From Chloroflexota bacterium (GTDB lineage: Bacteria > Chloroflexota > Dehalococcoidia > Lucifugimonadales > UBA3495), in the NCBI GenBank assembly GCA_022568195.1, contig JADFFS010000019.1, positions 1-33,238 on the forward strand: 33,238 bases of DNA. Direction: 5' to 3'. Below the pieces are notes generated by a model. It saw only the letters and a list, made by a program, of their open reading frames with translations, made no database searches and had not been told where the DNA came from. Position 1 is the stretch's first letter, and every line of letters begins with the position of its first letter. Positions 22,392 to 30,179 of this stretch are shown piece by piece. A program made the translations under genes and the position numbers.

Positions 22392-23117
22392 TTGGCCATG
22401 AACCGGATCACGACGGTCATATTCGACATGTACGAGACTTTGGTTGAAAACGGCCCCCATCTCTGGCAAGAGACCTTCCGCCAGATAATCCGCGAGCAGG
22501 ATCTGAACGTGGACGTGGACCGCTTGTGGCAAGAATGGCGTACCGCTGAGTTGGATTTTCGAGCCAACCGTATCAAGCCTGGGTCAGCGTTCCAGAGCTA
22601 TTTCCAGGGCTGGCGGGACTGCTTCGTCCGGGCCTACGAGGCCCTGGGCCTTAAGGGTGATCCCTCCGCCGCCGCCCGCAAGTCCATCCTGGATATGTCC
22701 TTGCGTGAACCTTACCCGGAGACCCTGGAGGCCTTGCCTCAGGTCCAGCGACAATGGACCACCGCCATCCTGTCCAACGCCGACGACGGCTACTTGCTGC
22801 CTAACGTCGAGCTGATCGGGTTAGACTTCCAGGCAGTCCTGTCCTCGGAAGGGGCCCGGGTTTACAAACCCCAACCCGGCCTCTTCCAGGAGATGCTGCG
22901 CCGGCTGGACGTAGGCCCCGGCGAAGCGATTTACGTTGGCGACAGGCAATTTGAGGATGTATTGGGGGCCAGCCAGGCTGGTATGCGCAGCGTGTGGATC
23001 AACCGGTCCGGCGCGCCCTTTGACCCCCAGCTTCCCGCGCCCGACTACCAGATCAGCAGCTTGCTGGAGCTTCCCGCCGTGCTTGCCGGACAGGGGAATT
23101 CAAAGGACGGTGAATAA
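22392..23117 (+). CDS. HAD-superfamily hydrolase in the his operon
   Basis: A 241-residue HAD-IA family protein. Motif I is VIFDMYETLVE with the nucleophile Asp12; motif II is AILSNADDGY; motif III is the Lys in GARVYKPQPGLF; motif IV is YVGDRQFEDVLGASQAG. A helical cap lies between motifs I and II. Asp12-x-Tyr-x-Thr resembles haloacid dehalogenase-type members, but phosphatases also use it. The TTG at 22392 is preferred over the ATG at 22398 because GAGGAGG is 9 nt from it. Its stop overlaps hisIE (TAATG), so it is coupled to histidine genes and may supply histidinol-phosphate phosphatase activity, which is inference. Confidence 0.9.
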   Translation: MAMNRITTVIFDMYETLVENGPHLWQETFRQIIREQDLNVDVDRLWQEWRTAELDFRANRIKPGSAFQSYFQGWRDCFVRAYEALGLKGDPSAAARKSILDMSLREPYPETLEALPQVQRQWTTAILSNADDGYLLPNVELIGLDFQAVLSSEGARVYKPQPGLFQEMLRRLDVGPGEAIYVGDRQFEDVLGASQAGMRSVWINRSGAPFDPQLPAPDYQISSLLELPAVLAGQGNSKDGE

Positions 23118-23737
23118 TGAAGGTCAAACTGAATGATCAGGGCCTGGTGCCCGCCATCGCCCAGGACGTCGACACCGGCCAGGTACTCATGCTTGGCTAC
23201 ATGAACCCTGGTTCTTTGAAACGGACCGTGGAAGGCCTCCAGGTGTGGTTTTACAGCCGGAGCCGGGAAGACCTGTGGCACAAGGGTGAGGTGTCGGGCA
23301 ACTACCTGAACCTTAAAGAAGCCTGGCTGGACTGCGACGGGGACACCATTTTGCTCAAGGTGCAGCCCGACGGCCCGGCGTGCCACACCGGCGAGACGTC
23401 CTGCTTCTTCACGCCCATGGACGGTCTGCCCGAGGGCTACGAGGACGCCGACGCCGGACCGGGAATCCTGGACGAGTTGTTTGCCGTGATTCGGGACCGC
23501 CAGCGGGAGCTTCCCGAAGGAAGTTACACAACCCAATTGCTGAATGAGGGAATTGGCCGCATCGCCCAAAAGGTAATCGAGGAGGCTGGGGAAACCGCCA
23601 TCGCCGCAGTCCAAGGCAACCAGGACCATCTGCCCAAGGAGGTAGCCGACCTGCTGTACCACACCCTGGTCCTGCTGGCGGCTTCCGGGGTGACGCCCCA
23701 GTCGGTTTACGACGAGCTACGAGAGCGGCGGGCGTGA
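23117..23737 (+). CDS. hisIE: bifunctional phosphoribosyl-AMP cyclohydrolase / phosphoribosyl-ATP pyrophosphatase
   Basis: A 206-residue fusion of HisI and HisE, which carry out steps 3 and 2 of histidine synthesis. HisI (residues about 1-110) has the metal motif DCDGD at 72-76 and zinc ligands around Cys89-His90 and Cys96 (ACHTGETSCFF). HisE (about 115-206) has LDELFAVIRDR, then KVIEEAGETAIAAV with the catalytic Glu pair, and EVADLLYHTLVLL. The start codon overlaps the HAD stop as TAATG. The converging S51 gene ends 5 nt downstream. hisG, hisA and hisH are not in the window. Confidence 0.96.
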   Translation: MKVKLNDQGLVPAIAQDVDTGQVLMLGYMNPGSLKRTVEGLQVWFYSRSREDLWHKGEVSGNYLNLKEAWLDCDGDTILLKVQPDGPACHTGETSCFFTPMDGLPEGYEDADAGPGILDELFAVIRDRQRELPEGSYTTQLLNEGIGRIAQKVIEEAGETAIAAVQGNQDHLPKEVADLLYHTLVLLAASGVTPQSVYDELRERRA

Positions 23738-23741
23738 TCCC

Positions 23742-24428
23742 TCAAACATCCGCAGGCAGGGACTCTCCTGAAGGATAGACGGCCCAGTCCGACCCACGGT
23801 ACACCGTGACTTTACCCGAGCCAACGACGCGCCAGTGACCCGGCCCGCCCAAGGTCCCCGTTCGGGCGTCCACGCCTAAAATGGTCAATCCTGCGGGCGC
23901 CTCGGCCTGCAATTCTTTGGAAACCTGGGCGGGGTCTCGACCTTCGTGATGGGGAAGTACCACGACTCCAGGCACAATTCCTAAGGCTTCCACCCAACCC
24001 CCGGCACGGGGCCGCCGCATGTAGGAACCCAAGACCATGGCCCCGGCGCTGGACCCGGCCAACACCGCACCTTCCTCCCTTGCACTCAGGATTGCGGCCA
24101 GCAAAGGGGAGTCCCTCAGTGTTTCCAGCAAGTGGTCGGGGCTGCCGCCGGTAAAGTAGACCACGCCGGCGCCTGCCACTGCGTTCACCAGTGCCGCATC
24201 GCCGGCGTCGCTCTTCTCCAATACCATGAGCTGGCTGGCGTCGCCGCCCAGGCCGCCGAAGTGGGTAACTCCGTCGTTGGCGGCCTTGGCGGGTCCGGTG
24301 ACCGCAGCGGTGGGTATGATGAGCACCCGGGCCGGGCTTTGACCCGAAGCCCGCATGATCTCCCGGTCCATTTCCTCGCAGCCCTGGCGAAACTCTTCCC
24401 CACCGACCAGACCGATTTGGCCTACCAT
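23742..24428 (-). CDS. S51-family peptidase / cyanophycinase-like protein (class I GATase-like)
   Basis: A 228-residue protein of the peptidase S51/cyanophycinase group, serine hydrolases with a glutamine-amidotransferase fold. The nucleophile elbow is LAGSSAGAM with Ser127; a YFTGGSPDHLLETL segment is the conserved G-G-x-x-x-x-L strand; and VLPHHEGRDP supplies the candidate His. Relatives cleave dipeptides with an N-terminal Asp or cyanophycin, but the true substrate is unknown. The ATG at 24428 is supported by GGAGGAG, so the 9-codon extension is rejected. It converges on hisIE with only 4 bp between stops. Confidence 0.88.
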   Translation of the reverse strand: MVGQIGLVGGEEFRQGCEEMDREIMRASGQSPARVLIIPTAAVTGPAKAANDGVTHFGGLGGDASQLMVLEKSDAGDAALVNAVAGAGVVYFTGGSPDHLLETLRDSPLLAAILSAREEGAVLAGSSAGAMVLGSYMRRPRAGGWVEALGIVPGVVVLPHHEGRDPAQVSKELQAEAPAGLTILGVDARTGTLGGPGHWRVVGSGKVTVYRGSDWAVYPSGESLPADV

Positions 24429-24608
24429 TTCCCATCTCCTCCGTTTACGTTCCAACGTCTGGCGCCCATGATTGATCTTCTTTCGTAACCCTGCGTTAAG
24501 TAACTGTGGGGACAGCTAAGACCCTTGGGGCGGACGGTCCGCCAGAGGCATCCCCCGAACGTCCTAATTGCCGACAATCGCCAGGAAGTTCCTTCAGGTG
24601 GCCCGCAA

Positions 24609-24833
24609 TCATTGTCTGTAAAGGCGCATAAACTGTTCCCGGGTCAGCCCCGCATCATGAATCAGCGACCTGATAAGGCCACGGCCAAGCTCTCGATGCC
24701 GGGGTACCGATAACCTCCGCCCCTCGGGATGCAGCAAGATCATATGGCTCCCTTCCGTGTGATCCCATACGTATCCGATTTGCGCCATAACCTTGGCAAA
24801 CTCGTCCCCTGACAGAACAGGCAGACGTGACAT
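24609..24833 (-). CDS. hicA: HicA-family mRNA interferase toxin
   Basis: A 74-residue HicA toxin, a double-stranded RNA-binding-like mRNA interferase. The catalytic His is in TEGSHMILLHPEG, and the flanks VLSGDEFAKVMAQIGYVWDH and GRRLSVPRHRELGRGLIRSL match the family; the length is usual. Its ATG overlaps the last base of the hicB stop (TAATG), so it is translated by coupling from hicB and kept in excess of antitoxin control. The antitoxin-first gene order is a known alternative arrangement in this family. Confidence 0.93.
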   Translation of the reverse strand: MSRLPVLSGDEFAKVMAQIGYVWDHTEGSHMILLHPEGRRLSVPRHRELGRGLIRSLIHDAGLTREQFMRLYRQ

Positions 24834-25351
24834 TACACCTTGACCTCTACTTGTGCGACCTCCAAAACGACGGGTACGGGTTCTCCATGCCGCCGCATGC
24901 TGATGATGTAACCACGGATTGCCTCTTTGATATTGGTTATGGCGGCCTCCCTAGTCCTCCCTTGGGAGTGACAGCCGGGAAGAGCCGGACAACTGGCCAC
25001 GACAAAATCGTCCTCATCATTCTCAAGCGTGATTACAAACTTTAGAGTATCGTCCGCCGCCACGTCACTCACCGGTTCTCTGACAGCACTCTCCTGCAAA
25101 TTGTCAATGCGATAGCCCAGCTTGGCGAGAATGCGATAGGCATCCTGGGCGGTGAAGGCGATGTAAGGAAGTTCGTCTTCTAGAAGTTTAGTTACTCGAT
25201 GTATGGGTTGTTTGATGGGATAGTTTTGCCCGTTGATTTCCACACAGAACCTGTGCCGTCCGTCAGTGGGATTCGGCTCGACACCTTTGACGGCTTCAGT
25301 GATGTTGTCTCTGTTTATTTCATAATCGGTTCCGCGTATCCTAAAACGCAT
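24833..25351 (-). CDS. hicB: HicB-family antitoxin with extra N-terminal domain
   Basis: A 172-residue antitoxin. Residues about 95-172 are a typical HicB degenerate RNase-H fold (FVVASCPALPGCHSQGRTRE, then EAITNIKEAIRGYI), which binds and neutralises HicA. Residues 1-82 are an added domain (MRFRIRGTDYEINRDNIT, NGQNYPIKQ, FTAQDAYRILAKLGYRID) that looks like a stand-alone small domain found in other Chloroflexota proteins; its function is unknown. The usual HicB C-terminal DNA-binding helix is not obvious, so the N-terminal domain might supply operator binding. AAGGAG lies 6 nt before the ATG. Confidence 0.88.
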   Translation of the reverse strand: MRFRIRGTDYEINRDNITEAVKGVEPNPTDGRHRFCVEINGQNYPIKQPIHRVTKLLEDELPYIAFTAQDAYRILAKLGYRIDNLQESAVREPVSDVAADDTLKFVITLENDEDDFVVASCPALPGCHSQGRTREAAITNIKEAIRGYIISMRRHGEPVPVVLEVAQVEVKV

Positions 25352-25396
25352 GACATTCTCCTTCTATTGTTTTCTACTACTTCTACTTTTATATCG

Positions 25397-25425
25397 ACGA
25401 TACTAGTATCGGGCTATGCTGTCAA
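25397..25425 (-). promoter_or_regulatory. hicBA promoter with palindromic operator
   Basis: On the minus strand: TTGACA, 17 nt, TATCGT. The 14-bp perfect palindrome CGATACTAGTATCG (25398-25411) lies in the spacer and covers the -10 box, the expected place for autorepression by the antitoxin. The leader to hicB is about 40 nt. Confidence 0.75.
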
Positions 25426-25531
25426 GATCACGAAGGATAAGGGAAACCGAGACACCCGGTATTGGAGGAAACCAGAGACCGAAAATCAGGCTAACGGGAC
25501 GGCGGTATCTCCTCAGGCCGGTGTGATAACA

Positions 25532-25545
25532 TGGGATTAATCCCA
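25532..25545. promoter_or_regulatory. palindrome upstream of argS
   Basis: TGGGATTAATCCCA is a perfect 14-bp palindrome 93 nt upstream of the argS start. It may be an operator; no clear -35/-10 pair was found next to it. Confidence 0.35.
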
Positions 25546-25637
25546 GTGGCCGCGTACCGGGCCGATTGTTTATCAGGTGACCATTGGGTTGGCGCGACGC
25601 TCTTATCCCGCTGTTACCCCTCGAGGAATACGCTCGC

Positions 25638-27317
25638 ATGACCACCCAGTTGGTAATGAACCTAGTCCGCGACCTGGTGACCCAGGCCGTGGAACAAGCT
25701 CGCATGGATGGCTTGCTTCACCTGGAAACCATGCCCGATGTAGAGGTGGAGCATCCGGGCAACCCCCAACACGGCGACTTCGCCACCAGCCTGCCGTTAC
25801 GCCTGGCCCGCGCCACACGGATCAATCCGCTGCAACTGGCGGAAGCCTTGGTCGAGCATATCCCTTCCAGCGACGAGATTGAGCGGGTGGAGGCAGCCCC
25901 ACCAGGATTCATCAACTTTTACCTGCGGGATAGGTGGGTCCAGGAGCAGGTGGAGGCGGTTCGCCAAGCCGGCAGGGAATACGGCAACGTGGACCTGGGG
26001 CAGCAAAGCCGGGTCATGGTGGAGTTTGTCAGCGTCAACCCCACCGGGCCGGTGCACGTGGGCCACACTCGAGGAGCGGTGTTGGGTAGCACCCTGGCCA
26101 ACGTCCTGGCCGCGGCCGGATACCAGGTCACCCAGGAATACTACGTCAACGACGCTGGGGCCCAGATGGAAGCGTTCTACGGGTCGGTGTTCGCCCGCTA
26201 TAAGCAAGCTAACGGCCAGCCAGCCGAGCTGCCTGCCAACGGATACGTCGGCCAATACATCGTCGACTTGGCCCAGGACATTTCCGATTCCGAAGGCCCC
26301 CGCTTTCTGAAGATGGAAGAACCCCAGGGGCTCAAGGAAATCGGCGACCTGGCTCGGGAAAAGATGGTGGCGCTGATCCGGGAGGACCTGGCCCAGATCG
26401 GCGTGAACTTCGACAATTGGTTCAGCGAGCGTTCCCTGTTTCAAGGAGGCGACTACGATCGGGCCTTCGACCTTCTGCGGGAAAAACACTTTCTGTCGGA
26501 ACGGGAAAACGCCCTGTGGTTCAACTCTAACGTGCTGGGAGACGAGGGAGAATATGTCGTGGTGCGCTCCACCGGAGAACCCACCTATTTCGCGTCGGAC
26601 ATTGCCTATCATTACAACAAATTCTCTGTCCGCGGCTTCGAATCGGTGGTGAACATCTGGGGCGCCGATCATCAAGGCCACGTTCCACGGATGAAGTCCG
26701 CTGTGGCCGCCCTGGGCATTGACCCAGAACGGCTGACGGTGTTGATATCCCAGATGGTGACCCTCAAACGGGGCGACGAGGTGGTTCGGGTTTCCAAGCG
26801 GACCGGGGATTTCGTCACGCTACGAGAGCTGGCGGACGAGGTGGGCGCCGACGCCTGCCGCTACTTTTTCCTGGCCCGCACCCCAGATACGCAAATGGAG
26901 TTCGACCTGGAATTGGCCAAGAAGGAATCGGCCGACAACCCCGTATATTACGTCCAGTACGCCCACGCTCGCAACGCCAGCATTCTAAGCCTGGCCCGCA
27001 GCCGTGACATCGACTGGAGCCAAGGCGATATAACCCTGCTGGACCACCCCAGCGAACTTGCCCTGGTCCGAATCATGATCCGGCTGCCCGAGCTGGTCGA
27101 CCAAATGGCCCGGACTTTGCAACCCCACCACCTTCCCCATTACGCCATGGAACTGGCCACCGCTTTCCACTGGTTTTACGAGAACTGCCGGGTTATCTCG
27201 GCCAATCCCGAAGACGGTGACGTAACCCTAGCACGGTTGAAGCTGGTGGAGTCGGCCCAGATCGTCTTTCGCAGGACCCTGGAACTGATGGGCATGACCG
27301 CGCCGGAACGAATGTAG
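25638..27317 (+). CDS. argS: arginine--tRNA ligase
   Basis: A 559-residue class I aminoacyl-tRNA synthetase that charges tRNA-Arg. The N-terminal Add-1 domain is at residues 1-100; the HIGH signature appears as NPTGPVHVGHTRGAV, the arginine-specific DHQGHVPRMKSAV and the tRNA-dependent activation loop follow, and the KMSKS equivalent is VRVSKRTGD (Val for the usual Met). The C-terminal helical domain ends with LELMGM. The ATG at 25638 has GAGGAA 9 nt upstream; an 18-codon extension to 25584 is rejected. It appears monocistronic, followed by a large hairpin. Confidence 0.96.
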   Translation: MTTQLVMNLVRDLVTQAVEQARMDGLLHLETMPDVEVEHPGNPQHGDFATSLPLRLARATRINPLQLAEALVEHIPSSDEIERVEAAPPGFINFYLRDRWVQEQVEAVRQAGREYGNVDLGQQSRVMVEFVSVNPTGPVHVGHTRGAVLGSTLANVLAAAGYQVTQEYYVNDAGAQMEAFYGSVFARYKQANGQPAELPANGYVGQYIVDLAQDISDSEGPRFLKMEEPQGLKEIGDLAREKMVALIREDLAQIGVNFDNWFSERSLFQGGDYDRAFDLLREKHFLSERENALWFNSNVLGDEGEYVVVRSTGEPTYFASDIAYHYNKFSVRGFESVVNIWGADHQGHVPRMKSAVAALGIDPERLTVLISQMVTLKRGDEVVRVSKRTGDFVTLRELADEVGADACRYFFLARTPDTQMEFDLELAKKESADNPVYYVQYAHARNASILSLARSRDIDWSQGDITLLDHPSELALVRIMIRLPELVDQMARTLQPHHLPHYAMELATAFHWFYENCRVISANPEDGDVTLARLKLVESAQIVFRRTLELMGMTAPERM

Positions 27318-27618
27318 CTCCGTTCACCGGCTGTCTATGACACCGCCACCGGCCTGAGCCGGCACGGTCACAGACAGCAACCGCTCTTCAACCTCGAACC
27401 CATGCACAAAGCCCTCCTGAAACCCCTGTCGCACGATTCTCCTTGTCGAGAATTTGGAACGTGCAAGTTCCGGTTATCGGAATTCCGTCAACGGCTAAAC
27501 CCGCAGGAACTTCTCTTAGCCTCTTATCCAGCCGAGGTATAGGTCTATTTCCCTGAATTTTGGGTGGCGGTGACGGGATAGTCCCGCGCAACAGACCTTA
27601 ACTTAATCGGACCGCGCA
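27318..27618. other. intergenic region after argS, no intact gene
   Basis: It contains the inverted repeat at 27330-27378 and, toward its end, unreadable sequence preceding the ArsM-like remnant (in-frame stops before GQTVVDVGSGG). No other gene is supported. Confidence 0.4.
27330..27378. repeat. long imperfect hairpin after argS
   Basis: GCTGTCTATGACACCG and CGGTCACAGACAGC are inverse copies with one mismatch and a small bulge; a perfect inner hairpin CCGGC-CTGA-GCCGG lies between them. No U-run follows, so it may be a factor-dependent terminator, an RNA stabiliser or another repeat. Confidence 0.55.
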
Positions 27619-28003
27619 GGCCAAACCGTCGTGGACGTGGGGTCCGGTGGACGACGCATCGGTGGATGTGGTCATATCCAACGGCGTCATCAACCATTGT
27701 CCCTACAAGTATGGAGTGTTCCGGGACATTTTCCGGACCATCAAACCAGGTGGCAGCCTGTATCTGGCCGACATCGTGGTCCACAAGCCTGTCCCCGAGG
27801 GCGCCAAAGCAGAAGTGGATTTGTGGACCGCTTGAATCTGCGGCCCTCTCCTGGAAGGAGAGTACCTGGACGCCATCCAGCAAGCAGGATTTAAAGACGT
27901 TGACCTGGTGTCCACCGTGGACGTGTTCGCCGGAGCCAAAGGCGAGGAAAAAGCCCACCAATTCGAGACCATGGGAGCCAACATCCGGGCACGGAAACCA
28001 TAG
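27619..28003 (+). pseudogene. ArsM-like arsenite methyltransferase remnant with TGA at a catalytic Cys
   Basis: SAM-binding motif I is readable as GQTVVDVGSGG from 27619 in one frame. Immediately after, in another frame from 27647, the protein continues as VDDASVDVVISNGVINHCPY, KPGGSLYLADIVV and on to the end of the family at 28003. About 40-50 residues between motif I and motif II are missing and the join is at a short shared word (CCGGTGGA), so an internal deletion is likely. The frame has TGA at 27833-27835, in DLWTA-stop-ICGPLLEGEY; ArsM proteins have a conserved arsenite-binding Cys there (W-T-G-C-x-x-G-A). A hairpin follows at the SECIS distance. The ancestral gene probably encoded a selenocysteine methyltransferase acting on arsenite; the present copy looks inactive. 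Confidence 0.72.
27846..27862 (+). promoter_or_regulatory. SECIS-like element of the ArsM-like gene
   Basis: A perfect 7-bp stem CUCUCCU/AGGAGAG closes a GGA loop. The loop starts 17 nt after the TGA, the same distance as in the AhpD-like gene, and both have GGCCC just before the stem. Confidence 0.7.
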
Positions 28004-28355
28004 ACGAGCCGAATTCAGCAAGCAAGCCAAATCCCGGATCAAAGGCTCTGATCAGCACGGAGAATCTGGTAACCAACGAATCTGGAATACAATCCGCTCC
28101 GAATTATCCGTAACCTGCTTGAAATGACCCGAATTTGGGTTTATGATACCCTTTGTTGGCCGAGCCGCGAGAGTCAATCGATAAGATGCCGTTTGTCCGT
28201 AAGCGCCATCTTAAGTTCATGCGCAAAACTTCTTTTCACCGAACGGCCCGGCTGCGCCGGTGACCAAATTGGCCGCAGGGTGGCGAGATTACTGCCGCGT
28301 CTTCTAAGGCAACCGCTACTGCTGGCAGTTAGGAGTTCGAGGCGCACACGCCTAG
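28004..28355. other. leader/intergenic region of the ABC exporter operon
   Basis: It contains the promoter at 28119-28147 and about 200 nt of untranslated leader with no clear terminator or riboswitch motif. Small open frames here lack ribosome binding sites and family features. Confidence 0.4.
28119..28147 (+). promoter_or_regulatory. promoter of the ABC exporter operon
   Basis: TTGAAA, 17 nt, TATGAT. The first gene begins 208 nt downstream, so the transcript has a long leader that might carry regulation. Confidence 0.6.
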
Positions 28356-30179
28356 ATGAGAATATTAAAACGCGTTATAGGGTGGGCCCTGCGTCACCGA
28401 GGGCGCTTGGGCTTGGCATACCTAACCAGCTTCGTGGCCCTGAGCCTCTCCCTAGTAATCCCCGCCCTTGTCGGCTTTGCCATTAACCTTATAGTCAGCT
28501 TTGAACCCGGAGTGGACGGGGAAATCGGCCGGGTGCAAGCCTCCGAAAATGTTGAGAGCCGCGTCCTTTGGGTGATCGCAGGAGTGCTGCTCGCGACTAG
28601 CTTGGCCCGAGGCCTCTTCGATTTCGCCAGAACCTACCTCACCGACTCCCTTTCCCAGAAGGTCGCCTACGATGTGCGCAATCTCATGTACGACAAATTG
28701 CAGCACATGAGCTTTGCCTTCCACGATAAGGAGCACACAGGCTCCCTCTATTCCAAAGTTACTTCCGACGTGGAGGCTGTACGGCGTTTTGTGAACATGG
28801 GTCTGGTGCGGGGAATCGAGGTGCCGTTCAGGGTAGGCGCCATCATAATATTCATGTCCACCCTGAATTGGGAACTGACCCTGTTCACTCTGGTCCTGGT
28901 GCCATTCCTGCTGTTCCAGTCCTCCGTGGTGATGATTAAGCTGCGCGCCATGTGGTTGCACGTCCAGGAAATCATGGGTGAACTGACCACCATTCTTCAA
29001 GAGAACCTGGTCGGCATCCACGTGGTCAAGGCCTTCGCCTCGGAAGAGTATGAGAAGAAGAAATACGCGAATAAAGCCCAGGAACTGCGGATAGAATACT
29101 TCCGTAACGAGCGATTACAGGGGACCAACGTCGCCTGGATGACCCTCTACTTCACGCTTACCCTCGGTGCCGTCCTGTGGTACGGCGGCTGGGAAATCAT
29201 GAGAGGAGACTTGGATCCCGGCAGCTTTGCCACCTTCCTGCTACTGATGAACCAGCTAACCTTCCCGATACGCATGACGCCGCAGATCGTCGGGAGCTAC
29301 GCCCGGGCGATTTCATCCGGTGGGCGGATTTTCGAAGTGCTGGATGCCCAGTCTCCCGTGGAGGAGAAACCTAATGCCAGGGAACTGACCAGAGCCGAGG
29401 GACACGTACGCTTTAACGATGTGTCCTTCTCCTACGACCCGCGGATTCCCGCGTTGAAACACGTGGATGCTACGGCAGCACCTGGTCAAATTACGGCGAT
29501 CCTGGGGGCCCCGGGAAGCGGAAAGACAACCATAGTCAACTTGCTGCCTCGTTTCTATGACGTTACCAGCGGTCAAATCACCATCGATGGTGTGGATATC
29601 CGGGACTTTACCTTGGCTTCCTTGCGTCGAAACGTCGGGATCGTGCAGCAGGATATTTTCCTATTCAGCGCCACCATCAGACAAAACATTGCCTATGGGC
29701 TGTCATCCGCCACAGACGAGGAAGTGATACAAGCGGCCAAGATTGCTCAACTCCATGACCATATCATGAGCCTCCCACACGACTATGACACCTGGGTGGG
29801 AGAGCGGGGTGTTACCCTCTCGGGAGGCCAGAGACAACGGTTGTCCATCGCCAGGACTATCCTGATCGATCCCCCCATCCTGATCCTGGACGACTCCACC
29901 TCCAGTGTCGATGTGGAAACGGAGAGGCAGATCCACCGTGCCATGACCGAGGTGATGAAGGGCCGGACCACGTTCATCATCGCCCACCGGTTGAGCTCGG
30001 TGCGGGAAGCCGACCTTATTCTTGTGCTGAAGGACGGCGAAGTCGTCGAGCGGGGAAACCACGAAGAGTTGTTAGCCAAGCGAGGCATTTACCGGGAAAT
30101 ATTCGATCTCCAGCTACGTCCTCAGGAAGAAGTACTCCTGGATGCGACTATCGCTGGCGACGACGGAGGTAACAGCTAG
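28356..30179 (+). CDS. ABC exporter half-transporter, degenerate-site subunit
   Basis: A 607-residue half-transporter: an N-terminal transmembrane domain with about six helices (residues 15-320) fused to an ATP-binding domain. Walker A is GAPGSGKTT from residue 384, the signature LSGGQRQR is near 488, and Walker B is ILILDDSTSS with Asp513 replacing the catalytic Glu; the H-loop His is in IIAHRLSS. This degenerate Walker B with an intact signature is the mark of one partner in heterodimeric exporters such as TM287/288. The start has only a weak ribosome binding site (GAGG, 14 nt). The next gene follows without a gap. The substrate (lipid, peptide or drug) is unknown. Confidence 0.93.
   Translation: MRILKRVIGWALRHRGRLGLAYLTSFVALSLSLVIPALVGFAINLIVSFEPGVDGEIGRVQASENVESRVLWVIAGVLLATSLARGLFDFARTYLTDSLSQKVAYDVRNLMYDKLQHMSFAFHDKEHTGSLYSKVTSDVEAVRRFVNMGLVRGIEVPFRVGAIIIFMSTLNWELTLFTLVLVPFLLFQSSVVMIKLRAMWLHVQEIMGELTTILQENLVGIHVVKAFASEEYEKKKYANKAQELRIEYFRNERLQGTNVAWMTLYFTLTLGAVLWYGGWEIMRGDLDPGSFATFLLLMNQLTFPIRMTPQIVGSYARAISSGGRIFEVLDAQSPVEEKPNARELTRAEGHVRFNDVSFSYDPRIPALKHVDATAAPGQITAILGAPGSGKTTIVNLLPRFYDVTSGQITIDGVDIRDFTLASLRRNVGIVQQDIFLFSATIRQNIAYGLSSATDEEVIQAAKIAQLHDHIMSLPHDYDTWVGERGVTLSGGQRQRLSIARTILIDPPILILDDSTSSVDVETERQIHRAMTEVMKGRTTFIIAHRLSSVREADLILVLKDGEVVERGNHEELLAKRGIYREIFDLQLRPQEEVLLDATIAGDDGGNS

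Noticed and set aside
27545-28042. Minus-strand open frame opposite the ArsM-like remnant
   Set aside because: The plus strand carries recognisable methyltransferase motifs; the minus frame is a shadow.
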